A stretch of 45,321 nt of DNA from Gammaproteobacteria bacterium (lineage in GTDB: Bacteria; Pseudomonadota; Gammaproteobacteria; Francisellales; CACEW01), in NCBI GenBank assembly GCA_028282045.1, contig JANQIS010000038.1:1-45321 (forward strand), read 5' to 3'. Below the pieces are notes generated by a model. It searched no databases. It was not told the DNA's origin and saw only the letters and a program-made list of their open reading frames with translations. The translations under genes were made by a program, and so were the position numbers. This document shows positions 8,669 through 17,076 of this stretch, piece by piece; the stretch's first letter is position 1, and every line of letters starts with the position of its first letter.

Positions 8669-8767
8669 TTTTTTGCTGCGCACTTGATTGTGTCTTAAAT
8701 AAACAGTATATTTTTAATAGACCCTAATGCGGTCAAAATGGTAATAAAAATAGACAAAGGAGTGTCC

Positions 8768-9277
8768 ATGAAAAAGTCCTTATTACTTGTCAGTATGTTC
8801 AGTGCGAGTCTGACATCAACAGCGTTTGCTGCTAATAATGCACTATCTGAGCAAGCCCTCAGTACCATTAAGCAACTTGCTGCCAAGCCGAAGTTAGTAC
8901 AAGCAGTGACTAAAATCAATACCCAGCGTCAAGCAGATGGGCGTAAGGTGTTGAGTGCTAACAAAAAACAGTGGAAGCAAGAGTATGTGCAAAAGCAAGG
9001 GAAACTGATCACAGCGATGACCAAAAGCCCATTGGCAAAATGGCTCAATGCACAGGTGAAACAAAGTGACGGCAAATATCTTGGCGCATTAGTGTTGGAT
9101 AGAAAAGGTAATAATGTTGCACAAACCTATCTCACTAAAAACTACAGTCAATCCAAGCGGATAATCTGGCGCAAAGTCAGCAAAGCTGCCGATGCTACTT
9201 ATGTCAGCCGTGCGCGTACCGATAAACAGTCTGGCCAACGTGTTAGCACCGTCAGCGTACCGGTTTGGTGCCGATAA
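8768..9277 (+). CDS. Periplasmic PDC/Cache sensor-like protein, frameshifted at its 3' end
   Basis: 169 residues from ATG 8768, preceded by AAAGGAG. A signal peptide is clear (KKSLLLVSMFSASLTSTAFA, likely cut before ANNAL). The mature part looks like a single PDC/Cache domain: helix (AVTKINTQRQADG), then LGALVLDRKGNNVA, then RTDKQSGQRVSTVSVPV. It stops abruptly at WCR. Shifting to another frame at 9264 gives FGADKHVIGALVMKVALSH and a stop at 9321-9323, exactly the final beta strand expected for this fold. One extra base or two missing bases near 9263 explains this. With no membrane or signalling domain, it would be a free periplasmic ligand-binding protein. The allele seen is probably damaged. 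Confidence 0.7.
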   Translation: MKKSLLLVSMFSASLTSTAFAANNALSEQALSTIKQLAAKPKLVQAVTKINTQRQADGRKVLSANKKQWKQEYVQKQGKLITAMTKSPLAKWLNAQVKQSDGKYLGALVLDRKGNNVAQTYLTKNYSQSKRIIWRKVSKAADATYVSRARTDKQSGQRVSTVSVPVWCR

Positions 9278-9447
9278 ACATGTTATTGGTGCCCTGGTGA
9301 TGAAGGTTGCGCTCAGCCATTAATACCCGTTTGCTGCGTTAGGTGATGCCCTAAACACAGTCAAAGACCTCAATCCCGACGGCTCCCCTTTGATTGTGTA
9401 TGTGGCCCTGTCTCTCCATGTTCGTTATCTGACGCAGCGCCTTAAAT

Positions 9448-9536
9448 GTGTTTTAAGATGAGCTCTTAGCGCTTGTTATAGGAAATAATAAGACACACAC
9501 GGATGTGTGGGGTAGCTAGAGCTCACCTTAAAGCAT
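9448..9536. repeat. Long hairpin element between the sensor gene and queD-like gene
   Basis: TTTAAGATGAGCTC (9452-9465) is inverted at 9519-9532 with one mismatch. Wobble and Watson-Crick pairs extend it outward to 9448/9536, and TAGC (9467-9470) pairs with GCTA (9515-9518) after one bulged T. Inside is a second hairpin, CACACA-CGGA-TGTGTG (9494-9509). The whole folds as a long stem capped by a small one. It could be a miniature inverted-repeat element, a bidirectional terminator or a structured RNA. The flanking stretch 9324-9577 has no gene I can support. Confidence 0.5.
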
Positions 9537-9577
9537 TTTTCTGTCAGCGTCTAAAAACGGGGCCAATTCACAATTGG

Positions 9578-10438
9578 CTAGCGATATATCGCACCTTTAT
9601 CCACACCTTCATAATTTTTTACCTGCAAGTTCTTGATACCATGCTCTTGGCGTAATGTCTGGACGATATAGCGAGTGATACACTCCACTGTCGTATCATA
9701 GGGAATGATTTCGACCTGCTGTTGGGGTAAGTCCACCTGAAAAAAACCTTGTTGGCTTTGGTATGCAAATTGAATCATCTCAACACCATTGTGTTGATAA
9801 TGTTTGATAATGTCTGCCTCACTGCCTAAATAAATATCTTGCCAACGTTGACACCAATATTGTTCCAAATCCGAGCGGCGGGTCTTGTGTTCATCAAAAC
9901 ACAATAACTTAGAGCGATGACCGTGGACAATACGTTGGCAGTTGCCCTGGTGATGTTTGAGGCCATGGCTGTAGTGGTAGTAACTACCGGTAGTTGCTTC
10001 AGGGCGAAATGACAAACTCAAGCCCTTAACATTATCGGGTAATGCTTGGTGTATATGCGTTTCGATATGTTGCTTAATACTGGGGATATCCACTTGTGGT
10101 GTATCTAAAATCGTGGTGGCCTGTTGTGGGGCCTGATAAAATAAAGGCAGGCCGGCACCATAATGTCCGGTGATAGTGTGATGGCAGGTATCCGTTTCAA
10201 TATTAATACTGCTTAATTGGCTGGGAACAACAAATTGGTGATCAACCGTCTCATCAATCTTGTGTTTAATCATTTTTTTGATATGGCCAAAATCGTAGAT
10301 CATGCCCTGATCGTTAAGCTCACCGCTCAGTTCAATGTCAATAATTAAGCTCTCACCGACCACACCACGCTGTGCATCCAGATAAGAAAAATCAATAGTC
10401 GAGAGATGTTCGACAAATAAAGTTGTCAGTTGTGCCAT
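9578..10438 (-). CDS. QueD/6-pyruvoyl-tetrahydropterin synthase-like protein, two T-fold units
   Basis: 286 residues, about twice a single QueD domain. The N-terminal half contains YDFGHIKKMIKHKIDETVDHQF, the helix and DH pair that in QueD follows the DF motif. The C-terminal half carries the zinc-site pattern, with a Cys and HGH in CQRIVHGHRSK preceded by a histidine-rich segment. An acidic VECITRYI near residue 260 corresponds to the QueD Glu in the PTxEN region. QueD makes 6-carboxy-tetrahydropterin for queuosine, and PTPS makes tetrahydropterins. Which reaction applies here is open, because the motifs are distributed differently from single-domain QueD. No other queuosine gene is nearby. 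It is divergent from pyrC with 74 bases between them. Confidence 0.65.
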   Translation of the reverse strand: MAQLTTLFVEHLSTIDFSYLDAQRGVVGESLIIDIELSGELNDQGMIYDFGHIKKMIKHKIDETVDHQFVVPSQLSSINIETDTCHHTITGHYGAGLPLFYQAPQQATTILDTPQVDIPSIKQHIETHIHQALPDNVKGLSLSFRPEATTGSYYHYSHGLKHHQGNCQRIVHGHRSKLLCFDEHKTRRSDLEQYWCQRWQDIYLGSEADIIKHYQHNGVEMIQFAYQSQQGFFQVDLPQQQVEIIPYDTTVECITRYIVQTLRQEHGIKNLQVKNYEGVDKGAIYR

Positions 10439-10512
10439 GGCGTATTAGTCTTATAAAAATGTGGCAGCTATAGTAACCTGAGTAAGACGGTTTTGGTAGA
10501 GAGAGGGTCAGA

Positions 10513-11856
10513 ATGTCCAGCATAGTGATTAAACACGCGCGTATCGTCAATGAAAGTCAGATTGTTGAACGTGATGTGCTGATTGAAGGCGAGCGTATTG
10601 AGAAAATTGCCAAAACCATCAAAATACCTAAAAATGCTACCGTGATCGATGCCAAAGGTAAGTACCTGTTGCCCGGTATGATTGATGATCAAGTGCATTT
10701 TCGTGAACCGGGCTTAACGCACAAGGCAGAGATTAAAACCGAATCACGCGCAGCGGTAGCCGGTGGTATTACCACCTATTTTGAAATGCCCAACACCACA
10801 CCGCCAACCACGACAGCCGCGGCATTGGAAGCTAAATACCAGCTAGCCGGAACTAAGTCTGCTGCTAACTTTGCATTTTACCTGGGCGCCTCTAACGATA
10901 ACCTGGAGGATATTAAAGCACTCGATCCACAGACGGCCTGTGGCATTAAAATTTTTATGGGTGCCTCCACCGGCAACATGTTGGTGGATGATCATGATGT
11001 GCTTGAAGCCATCTTTGCCAATGCGCCCATTATTATTGCCACCCACTGTGAAGATACCCCCATGATTCAAGAGCAAGAGCGCAAATACCGCCGCTTGTAC
11101 GGCGATGATATTCCCATGTCGTGTCATGGGGAGATCCGCTCGCGTGAGGCCTGTCTGAAATCGAGCACCTTGGCGACCCAACTGGCACGTGATAACAATG
11201 CTAAGTTGCATGTGCTGCACCTCACCACGGCTGATGAATTACCATTGTTTGTGCCAGGCCCTATAGACGGCAAATTGATTACAGCCGAAGTATGCGTGCA
11301 CCACCTGGCATTTAATGATCGAGACTATGCTACCTTGGGAACATTGATTAAGTGTAATCCGGCCATTAAGACCGCCAATGACCAAATTGCGTTACTCGAG
11401 GCACTGCAGGAAGGGCGTATTGATATTATCGCTACTGACCATGCACCGCACACCTGGGAAGAAAAGCATCAGCCTTACACCAAGGCGCCATCAGGTTTAC
11501 CATTGGTACAACATGCTTTACAAAGTGTGCTGGAGTTTTATCACGATGGCCATTTGACCCTGGAAACTATCGTGGAAAAAACCAGCCACAACGTGGCCAA
11601 GCGCTTTGATGTTGACCAGCGCGGTTATATTCGCGAAGGCTATTATGCTGATGTGGTACTGGTTGATCTTGATGCAGAAGAGACTGTCAGCAAAAAATCT
11701 TTGAAATACAAATGCGGTTGGTCACCGTTTGAAGGCAAAACTTTTCGTTCCACTATCGACACCACCATTGTCAATGGCCACTTAGCTTACCATGACGGTA
11801 AGCTCACGCGCGCCACGCCAGGCAAACGGGTTACTTTTGCTCGTGAGAGTAAGTGA
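10513..11856 (+). CDS. pyrC: Dihydroorotase (class I, Bacteroidota-like subtype)
   Basis: A zinc amidohydrolase that cyclises carbamoyl aspartate to dihydroorotate in de novo pyrimidine synthesis. 447 residues with the whole fold: N-terminal composite sandwich, barrel and C-terminal return. The first metal motif is DDQVHFREPGL (about residues 57-67). Most class I enzymes have HxH there, whereas this one has Gln in place of the first His. Other ligand motifs are present: GIKIFMGAS with the likely carboxylated Lys near 147, ATHCED, LHVLHLTTADE and ATDHAPHTWEEK. The DQVHFREPGL form is, from memory, typical of Bacteroidota dihydroorotases, so transfer or a shared old subtype is possible. GAGAGGG precedes the ATG. 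Confidence 0.88.
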   Translation: MSSIVIKHARIVNESQIVERDVLIEGERIEKIAKTIKIPKNATVIDAKGKYLLPGMIDDQVHFREPGLTHKAEIKTESRAAVAGGITTYFEMPNTTPPTTTAAALEAKYQLAGTKSAANFAFYLGASNDNLEDIKALDPQTACGIKIFMGASTGNMLVDDHDVLEAIFANAPIIIATHCEDTPMIQEQERKYRRLYGDDIPMSCHGEIRSREACLKSSTLATQLARDNNAKLHVLHLTTADELPLFVPGPIDGKLITAEVCVHHLAFNDRDYATLGTLIKCNPAIKTANDQIALLEALQEGRIDIIATDHAPHTWEEKHQPYTKAPSGLPLVQHALQSVLEFYHDGHLTLETIVEKTSHNVAKRFDVDQRGYIREGYYADVVLVDLDAEETVSKKSLKYKCGWSPFEGKTFRSTIDTTIVNGHLAYHDGKLTRATPGKRVTFARESK

Positions 11857-11925
11857 TAATTTATCCAAAGCCGCGTAAAACTTCTTCCTTCAGGTAGGGG
11901 GTATAAGCGTCATTGGCGCAGCCAA

Positions 11926-12060
11926 TCAGTGAGGTGATTTCTGCTGTTCGATATATTGTCTGATGACATTGATAGGTGCACCGCGGCCGCGGCCAGCGCA
12001 GCCGGATGCGGTTAGAGCGCGACGCCTGGTCTGAGATAAGTCTTTTGCGGGCCTGCAAGC
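11926..12060 (-). pseudogene. Possible 3' gene remnant in the pyrC-cysZ gap
   Basis: One minus-strand frame is open through this GC-richer stretch. It ends in GRGRGAPINVIRQYIEQQ and a stop at 11926-11928. That ending looks like real protein sequence and resembles the tails of some transposon-encoded proteins, but I cannot name the family. No start codon or ribosome-binding site is present, and the upstream portion is cut off by cysZ. The remaining bases of the 230-base gap hold nothing I can support. Confidence 0.25.
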
Positions 12061-12086
12061 CACTAAATCAGCCTGGCCTGTCAAAC

Positions 12087-12839
12087 TTATGCAACAGAGT
12101 TTTTATGCCGGTCCAGCCACAATGCAGTAGCGCCACACACCGCCGCAGGCATGGTGATTAAGTTCACGATAGGAATCAACATCAGAAACATGGTTAAGCA
12201 ACCAAAACCCAAGCTGGGCATGCGGTGTTGTTGGGCGAAAGCTTTAACCTGGCGGAAGTCCAGGCGGTTGTTATCCATTGGGTAATCAACGTATTGCAGG
12301 GTTTGCATCCAGCCGCCGAATAAAAACCATAGCACACCACTGATGGCATTGATGCCGGGGATCAAGGTGATAATCAACAATAAAAGGGCGCGTGGAATAA
12401 AATAGCCAAGCTTTTGCAGTTCGCGGCTGATGGCCTGGGGGATTTCTTTGATTGCCTGCCAAATTGAGGTGTTTGGCACCGGCTGGCCTTTGAGGTGGTG
12501 TTGCGTCATTTCAGAGAGCAGGCCATAGAACGGACTGGCGATCAGGTTGGCCAGCCAGGTAAATAAATAGGCGGTAATCAACAGACCGACCAGAAAAAAT
12601 ATTACCCACAATAGCTCACTTAACCATTGCAGCCAGTGAGGTAAATGGCCTGCTGTCCAGTCGATTAACACATGAGTGTAATGCATGCCTATGCCCCAGA
12701 TCAGCAGAAAAACAATGATATTGATGATCAATGGCACAATAACAAAACGGCGTAATTTAGGCTGGCGAATCAGCTCAAAACCTTGCCAGAGATAGCCGGC
12801 ACCGCTGTGATAACTAATGCGATCCATAAGTGAAAACAT
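12087..12839 (-). CDS. cysZ: CysZ/EI24-family sulfate transporter
   Basis: An inner-membrane protein for sulfate uptake feeding cysteine synthesis. 250 residues, the normal length. It begins with the family's soluble N-terminus (SGAGYLWQGFELIRQPKLRRFVIVPLIINII). Hydrophobic segments lie at about residues 32-52, 70-98, 148-175 and 208-232, with the ASPFYGLLSE motif between the second and third. The cysZ-zipA-ligA order, with cysZ divergent, is the usual gammaproteobacterial arrangement and supports the call. There are no breaks or unusual features. About 107 bases separate it from zipA and should carry both promoters. Confidence 0.88.
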   Translation of the reverse strand: MFSLMDRISYHSGAGYLWQGFELIRQPKLRRFVIVPLIINIIVFLLIWGIGMHYTHVLIDWTAGHLPHWLQWLSELLWVIFFLVGLLITAYLFTWLANLIASPFYGLLSEMTQHHLKGQPVPNTSIWQAIKEIPQAISRELQKLGYFIPRALLLLIITLIPGINAISGVLWFLFGGWMQTLQYVDYPMDNNRLDFRQVKAFAQQHRMPSLGFGCLTMFLMLIPIVNLITMPAAVCGATALWLDRHKNSVA

Positions 12840-12946
12840 TGTGCGCTATTTAAGGCAGTGTTACACGCTTAACTGTGTTTTGCAATGGTCTTTTTAGGTG
12901 CCGTATGATTAAATTAACAGGTTGAGATAATAATGGAGAAAGCTAC

Positions 12947-13747
12947 ATGTCTGAGTGGCAATTATACGCGGCGATCGCGCTGGTGGTGCTGGTGATTGTG
13001 GCGGCGGCTTTTGCACTGATGCGTTTAGGCAAGCGTCAAGAGTTGCCGGTAATGGGTGACGAGGCACAAGAGCCTTCACTTGATGATGGTGTGTCGGCTG
13101 CTCAGGCTGTCTCAGAGGCAGATTTAGCATTAGCGCAAGAAATCCAAAAAGCCGGTGAGCAGGCTGTTGCAATGAGCTATGGTGAACCGCATCAAGCAGA
13201 AATGCAGTTTGATCCGAATGCTTCGAGTAAAGCCGGTCAGTGGGATAAGGTGGTGAAAAACAGCTTAGAAAAACGTATTGGTACCACGCAGGCTAACGTA
13301 AAGCGCCGCACCACGGCGCAACGCTCTTACACAGAACAATTTTTGGTGGTGTTTGTGATGGCGCCGCGCTCACAATCATTCAATGGCCAGGTTTTAGTAA
13401 AAGCACTTAAAAAAGCAGGATTGCTGCTCAATAAAGAGCAAGTGTTTGAAGCAACTGAAGGCAATCGGGCAGCGTTCTACGTGGCTTCTTTGGTGAAACC
13501 GGGCACGTTCGATTTGAATGATCTGGCGCATTATGAAACCCATGGTATCAACTTTATCCTGGATTTAACTCAGGTCGACAAACCGAAAAAAGCGTTCCAG
13601 AAAATGTTGAGTGTTGCTGATCAAGTGGCGAAAGTGTTAGGTGGCGATATTTTGGATCACCATCGCCAACGGATGACGCATGCCAGCCTGGGCGAGTATC
13701 TGGCACGGGTAGAATCAATGGAGTTACGTCGGAAGCAAATGGCGTGA
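12947..13747 (+). CDS. zipA: Cell division protein ZipA
   Basis: An inner-membrane division protein that tethers FtsZ at midcell. 266 residues. A hydrophobic N-terminal anchor (LYAAIALVVLVIVAAAFAL, about 6-24) is followed by a short charged region and an acidic linker. The C-terminal FtsZ-binding domain spans about residues 125-260 (FLVVFVMAP, FEATEGNRAAFYVASLVKPGTFD, GINFILDLTQ, HHRQRMTH). The linker is shorter than in Escherichia coli. GGAG lies eight bases before the ATG. The stop overlaps the GTG start of ligA by four bases (GTGA), so the two are translationally coupled. Confidence 0.92.
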   Translation: MSEWQLYAAIALVVLVIVAAAFALMRLGKRQELPVMGDEAQEPSLDDGVSAAQAVSEADLALAQEIQKAGEQAVAMSYGEPHQAEMQFDPNASSKAGQWDKVVKNSLEKRIGTTQANVKRRTTAQRSYTEQFLVVFVMAPRSQSFNGQVLVKALKKAGLLLNKEQVFEATEGNRAAFYVASLVKPGTFDLNDLAHYETHGINFILDLTQVDKPKKAFQKMLSVADQVAKVLGGDILDHHRQRMTHASLGEYLARVESMELRRKQMA

Positions 13748-15750
13748 GTGCTGACAAAATAATGCGGCGCCTTGCTGAGTTGCGCGAACAACTACATCGT
13801 TATAACTATCACTATCACACCTTAGATGCTCCACTGGTTTCTGATGCAGTGTATGATGCTTTGTTTAAAGAGCTAGTGACACTAGAGCAAAAACACCCTG
13901 ATCTAATCACACCCGATTCTCCTTCACAACGGGTTGGCGGCGCAACACTGGCCGGTTTTGAACAAGTCGAGCATAGCCGGCCGATGTTATCTTTGGGCAA
14001 TGCTTTTGCCGATGAAGATGTCATTGCCTTTGCCGAGCGTCTGCAGCAGCAGTTGCCTGATGAAAAACTGGTGTTTAACTGTGAGCCTAAAATTGATGGC
14101 CTGGCGGTGAGCCTGCGCTACGAGCATGGTGTATTAAGACAGGCGGCTACACGTGGTGATGGCGTGACTGGTGAGGTGGTAACGCAGAATGTGCGCACCA
14201 TTCGTAACGTGCCGCTTAAACTGGCGCTAGATGATGTTCCTGATATTTTAGAAGTGCGCGGCGAAGTGTATATGCCCATTGTTGGCTTTAACCAGCTCAA
14301 TGCCGAGGCTGAGAAAAAAGGCGAAAAAACTTTTGCTAACCCACGCAATGCTGCGGCAGGCAGCTTGCGTCAACTCAGTTCTAAAGTTGCTGCACTACGT
14401 CCATTGCGCTTTATTGCTTATGGCGTGGGTGAGGTGTCGGGTGTGGTATTGCCGGATGCGCATAGTAAAACCTTGCGTTATCTACAATCAGCCGGCTTTA
14501 CTTTGGCCGCGCATCAGCAATTGGCCGATAGTCCGCAGGCATGCCTGACCTATTATGAGCACATTAAAGCGCTGCGATCTGAGTTGCCATTTGAGATCGA
14601 TGGGGTGGTCTATAAGTTGGATCGCTATCAGTGGCAGGAAGCGGTAGGCTATGTATCACGTGCGCCGCGTTGGGCTATCGCACATAAGTTTCCTGCGCAA
14701 GAAGCGGAAACTTTGCTTGAAGCTGTCGACTTTCAAGTAGGCCGTACCGGTGTGATGACACCAGTGGCACGCTTAACCCCGGTGCTGGTCGGTGGGGTAA
14801 CGGTAAGCAATGCCACGCTACACAACCAGGATGAGATTGCTCGCAAAGATGTGCGTATTGGTGATTATGTGGTGGTGCGACGTGCTGGTGATGTGATCCC
14901 TGAGGTGGTACGCCCACTGGTTGATCGGCGTGCCGATATAACACGAAGTATTGTGATGCCAACCCACTGCCCGTCGTGCGATACGGCATTGGTGCATGAT
15001 AGAGAGCAAGTGGCGCTGCGTTGTCCCAACGGTTGGCATTGTCCGGCGCAACGCGTCGAAGCCTTGTGGCATTTTGCCTCGCGCCAGGCGATGGATATTG
15101 ATGGGTTGGGGCGCAAAATTGTTGAGCAACTGGTTGCCACTGAAATGGTGAAAACCCCGGCAGACTTGTATCGTTTGAATGTGCTGGATGTGGCACAACT
15201 TGATCGCATGGGGCGTAAATCTGCTGATAATTTAATTGCTGCGCTCCAAGCCAGTAAACAAACCACCTTGGCGTGTTTTATTTATGCGCTGGGTATCCGC
15301 GAAGTGGGCCAGGTGACAGCGCAATCTCTGGCGCAGTATTTTGGCTCGATCGAGGCAATCCGTGCAGCCGAAGTAGATACCTTGCAGCAGGTTGATGATG
15401 TTGGTCCTGTGGTAGCCAGGAGCATTAATGCTTTTTTTCATGATGTACAGCATTGGCAGCTAGTAACAGATCTGGTTGCCTTAGGGATATGTTGGCCGCA
15501 GGTACAGCAAACACAAGGCAAACAACCGCTAAAAGGCCAGGTGATGGTGATTAGCGGTACATTAAACGATATGAGTCGTGATGAGGCCAAACAAGCTTTG
15601 CAGCAGTTAGGTGCTAAAATCACTGGTAGTGTGTCGGCGAAAACCGATGTATTGGTAGTGGGCGAAAATCCCGGTTCAAAATTGGATAAAGCGCAGGCGC
15701 TTGGTGTGACGCTATGGAATGAAGATAAGTTGCGTGAGATGTTGGGATGA
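13744..15750 (+). CDS. ligA: NAD-dependent DNA ligase LigA
   Basis: Seals nicks during replication and repair using NAD+. 668 residues, full length. The N-terminal Ia domain holds the NAD-binding YHxLDAP-type segment (HYHTLDAPLVSDAVYD). The adenylation motif EPKIDGLAVS places the active-site lysine at residue 116. Then come the OB fold (VGRTGVMTPVARLTPV), a four-cysteine zinc finger (CPSC, then C and HC), helix-hairpin-helix repeats (GLGRKIVEQL, DRMGRKSADNL, ALGIREVGQV) and a C-terminal BRCT domain (GQVMVISGTLNDMSRDEA). The start is the GTG at 13744 overlapping the zipA stop. It is the last chromosomal gene before the prophage. Confidence 0.97.
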   Translation: MSADKIMRRLAELREQLHRYNYHYHTLDAPLVSDAVYDALFKELVTLEQKHPDLITPDSPSQRVGGATLAGFEQVEHSRPMLSLGNAFADEDVIAFAERLQQQLPDEKLVFNCEPKIDGLAVSLRYEHGVLRQAATRGDGVTGEVVTQNVRTIRNVPLKLALDDVPDILEVRGEVYMPIVGFNQLNAEAEKKGEKTFANPRNAAAGSLRQLSSKVAALRPLRFIAYGVGEVSGVVLPDAHSKTLRYLQSAGFTLAAHQQLADSPQACLTYYEHIKALRSELPFEIDGVVYKLDRYQWQEAVGYVSRAPRWAIAHKFPAQEAETLLEAVDFQVGRTGVMTPVARLTPVLVGGVTVSNATLHNQDEIARKDVRIGDYVVVRRAGDVIPEVVRPLVDRRADITRSIVMPTHCPSCDTALVHDREQVALRCPNGWHCPAQRVEALWHFASRQAMDIDGLGRKIVEQLVATEMVKTPADLYRLNVLDVAQLDRMGRKSADNLIAALQASKQTTLACFIYALGIREVGQVTAQSLAQYFGSIEAIRAAEVDTLQQVDDVGPVVARSINAFFHDVQHWQLVTDLVALGICWPQVQQTQGKQPLKGQVMVISGTLNDMSRDEAKQALQQLGAKITGSVSAKTDVLVVGENPGSKLDKAQALGVTLWNEDKLREMLG

Positions 15751-15869
15751 CACTGGGAGGTGATGGCCGATAGTGGGCAGTTTTACATCCTTAATATAAA
15801 AGCTTATAAAGTAAAAAGACGTAATATTGACGTAGTAATTTTAATTTTCCTGCCTATCCTGTACCAATT

Positions 15870-16343
15870 TCACCCACAAATCCACTGCCCAGCATCACAA
15901 CATTCCGGGTCAAATGCACAACGTGGATCAGCAGTAGTTCCGGTAGTTGTTGTTGGGGCAGTAGTCGTTGTCATGAAGGGTGTTGTAGTAGAAGCCGTGC
16001 TTGTCGTGATATCGGTAGTTGTAGTGGACGGACCAATTGATGGTGTTGCTGTTGGTATGACCGGAAGTGTTTTATCTGATAAAAAGTAACTCAGCAATCC
16101 TATCAGCGCGCCTCCAATCACAATGACAGCCAAAGCAAACAGCGCGATCTTTTGATTTCGAGTTAATCCTCTGGATCGTCGTGAAAATTCAGCACAAGGT
16201 ATAGTCGTAGGCCGGTATACTGCATCATCCATAATTAAAGATTCATAACCACCACTGAATCGTTCCAGTTCTATTCGTTCATGACTATGATCATCTAAGG
16301 GTACGTTAATTAACGGCGTTGTTTCAGTTGTTCCATACATCAT
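15870..16343 (-). CDS. Threonine-rich single-pass membrane protein with sorting-like motifs; prophage cargo
   Basis: 157 residues. The N-terminal 68 residues are hydrophilic. They contain ETTPLI (residues 7-12), which fits the eukaryotic acidic dileucine pattern, and YESL near residue 33, which fits the tyrosine-based sorting pattern. One membrane helix follows (IALFALAVIVIGGALIGLLSYFL, about 66-88). Beyond it is a mucin-like stretch of mostly threonine, serine and proline, then a short cysteine-rich end with four cysteines. There is no cleavable signal peptide. GGAG precedes the start, and its ATG shares the A of the upstream TAA stop, so it is the last gene of the phage late operon. I know no family. 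A role at the bacterial surface or in host membranes is conjecture. Confidence 0.7.
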   Translation of the reverse strand: MMYGTTETTPLINVPLDDHSHERIELERFSGGYESLIMDDAVYRPTTIPCAEFSRRSRGLTRNQKIALFALAVIVIGGALIGLLSYFLSDKTLPVIPTATPSIGPSTTTTDITTSTASTTTPFMTTTTAPTTTTGTTADPRCAFDPECCDAGQWICG

Positions 16344-16861
16344 TATAGTTTCTCCATTTCAAGTAGTGGTTGTAGTGCAATACTTTGCACTGCGTCATTG
16401 TTCATTGTGCATAAAAGTTTTTTAGTTGGCTCATAGAAAATCTTGCCGGTGTTATTGAGTAAGTGCTTGAGCTGGTTGGCTTGTTCTATCGTTAAAACTA
16501 ATCCACTTGATGTCGTGAGCGATAGATTCAGCAATAATGTTTTACCGCCACTTCCATTGACCTCATACACCGCATCGGGAACATCATTGCTAAACCAAGC
16601 CGGTTTCTTAGTATAAACAAAGGCCATAAATGGTGCATGAGCAATGGACGTTGAGCTATAATCAATAATATTGACGATCTCACCCTGTACGTAATTATTG
16701 GCCTTTGCCTCAGCTACCGTCTTTGGCTTGTGCATGGCAGTAAATAAAACTTTGGCCGTGACTCTTTTATCCTGCCTATCGCTAGTGACCACAACGAACA
16801 TATCAGAATGATCGAGTATCTTTGCAGAATCTAAATCACTAATTTTCTTACCCGTACTCAT
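16343..16861 (-). CDS. Phage tail-associated hypothetical protein
   Basis: 172 residues. The first 40 residues (KKISDLDSAKILDHSDMFVVVTSDRQD followed by RVTAKVLF) resemble the N-terminal module found in many phage tail and fibre proteins, where it precedes a variable domain. A middle region has EAKANNYVQGEIVNIID and a beta-rich stretch, then VLTIEQANQLKHLLNNTG. Its stop overlaps the start of the cargo membrane protein. A virion accessory role is likely from position. The receptor or partner cannot be inferred. Confidence 0.6.
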   Translation of the reverse strand: MSTGKKISDLDSAKILDHSDMFVVVTSDRQDKRVTAKVLFTAMHKPKTVAEAKANNYVQGEIVNIIDYSSTSIAHAPFMAFVYTKKPAWFSNDVPDAVYEVNGSGGKTLLLNLSLTTSSGLVLTIEQANQLKHLLNNTGKIFYEPTKKLLCTMNNDAVQSIALQPLLEMEKL

Positions 16862-16875
16862 ATTTGTTTACCCAC

Positions 16876-17076
16876 CTATTCAATTAAGATCTTCAAACCG
16901 TTTTCCAATAGAATGAAGCTCCCTGACTCTAGAAGTAGCGCGTTTTCATGACTGCTTGAGTGATATGTCAACGTAATGCCGTGATATGACAAAGGAATGC
17001 CTTTGTATGTCAAAACATCATCGCTTAGTGCGGCTTTGCCCGATCTTCTTAGCAGATTAAAAAACGTCAACAACAT
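16876..17076 (-). CDS. Small phage protein, 66 aa
   Basis: 66 residues beginning MLLTFFNLLRRSGKAAL and ending in alternating strands (LLLESGSFILLENGLKILIE). The repeated LLESGS and LLENGL units resemble short structural peptides found in phage tail operons. Its ATG directly follows the TAG of the lipoprotein gene, so the two are coupled. Function unknown; I infer only membership in the late operon. Confidence 0.5.
   Translation of the reverse strand: MLLTFFNLLRRSGKAALSDDVLTYKGIPLSYHGITLTYHSSSHENALLLESGSFILLENGLKILIE

Noticed and set aside
14675..15266. Long minus-strand ORFs inside ligA
   Set aside because: Shadows of a fully conserved ligase gene.
15760..16089. Plus-strand ORF after ligA with valine-rich C-terminus
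   Set aside because: The valine runs are the complement of the threonine-rich stretch of the minus-strand cargo protein.
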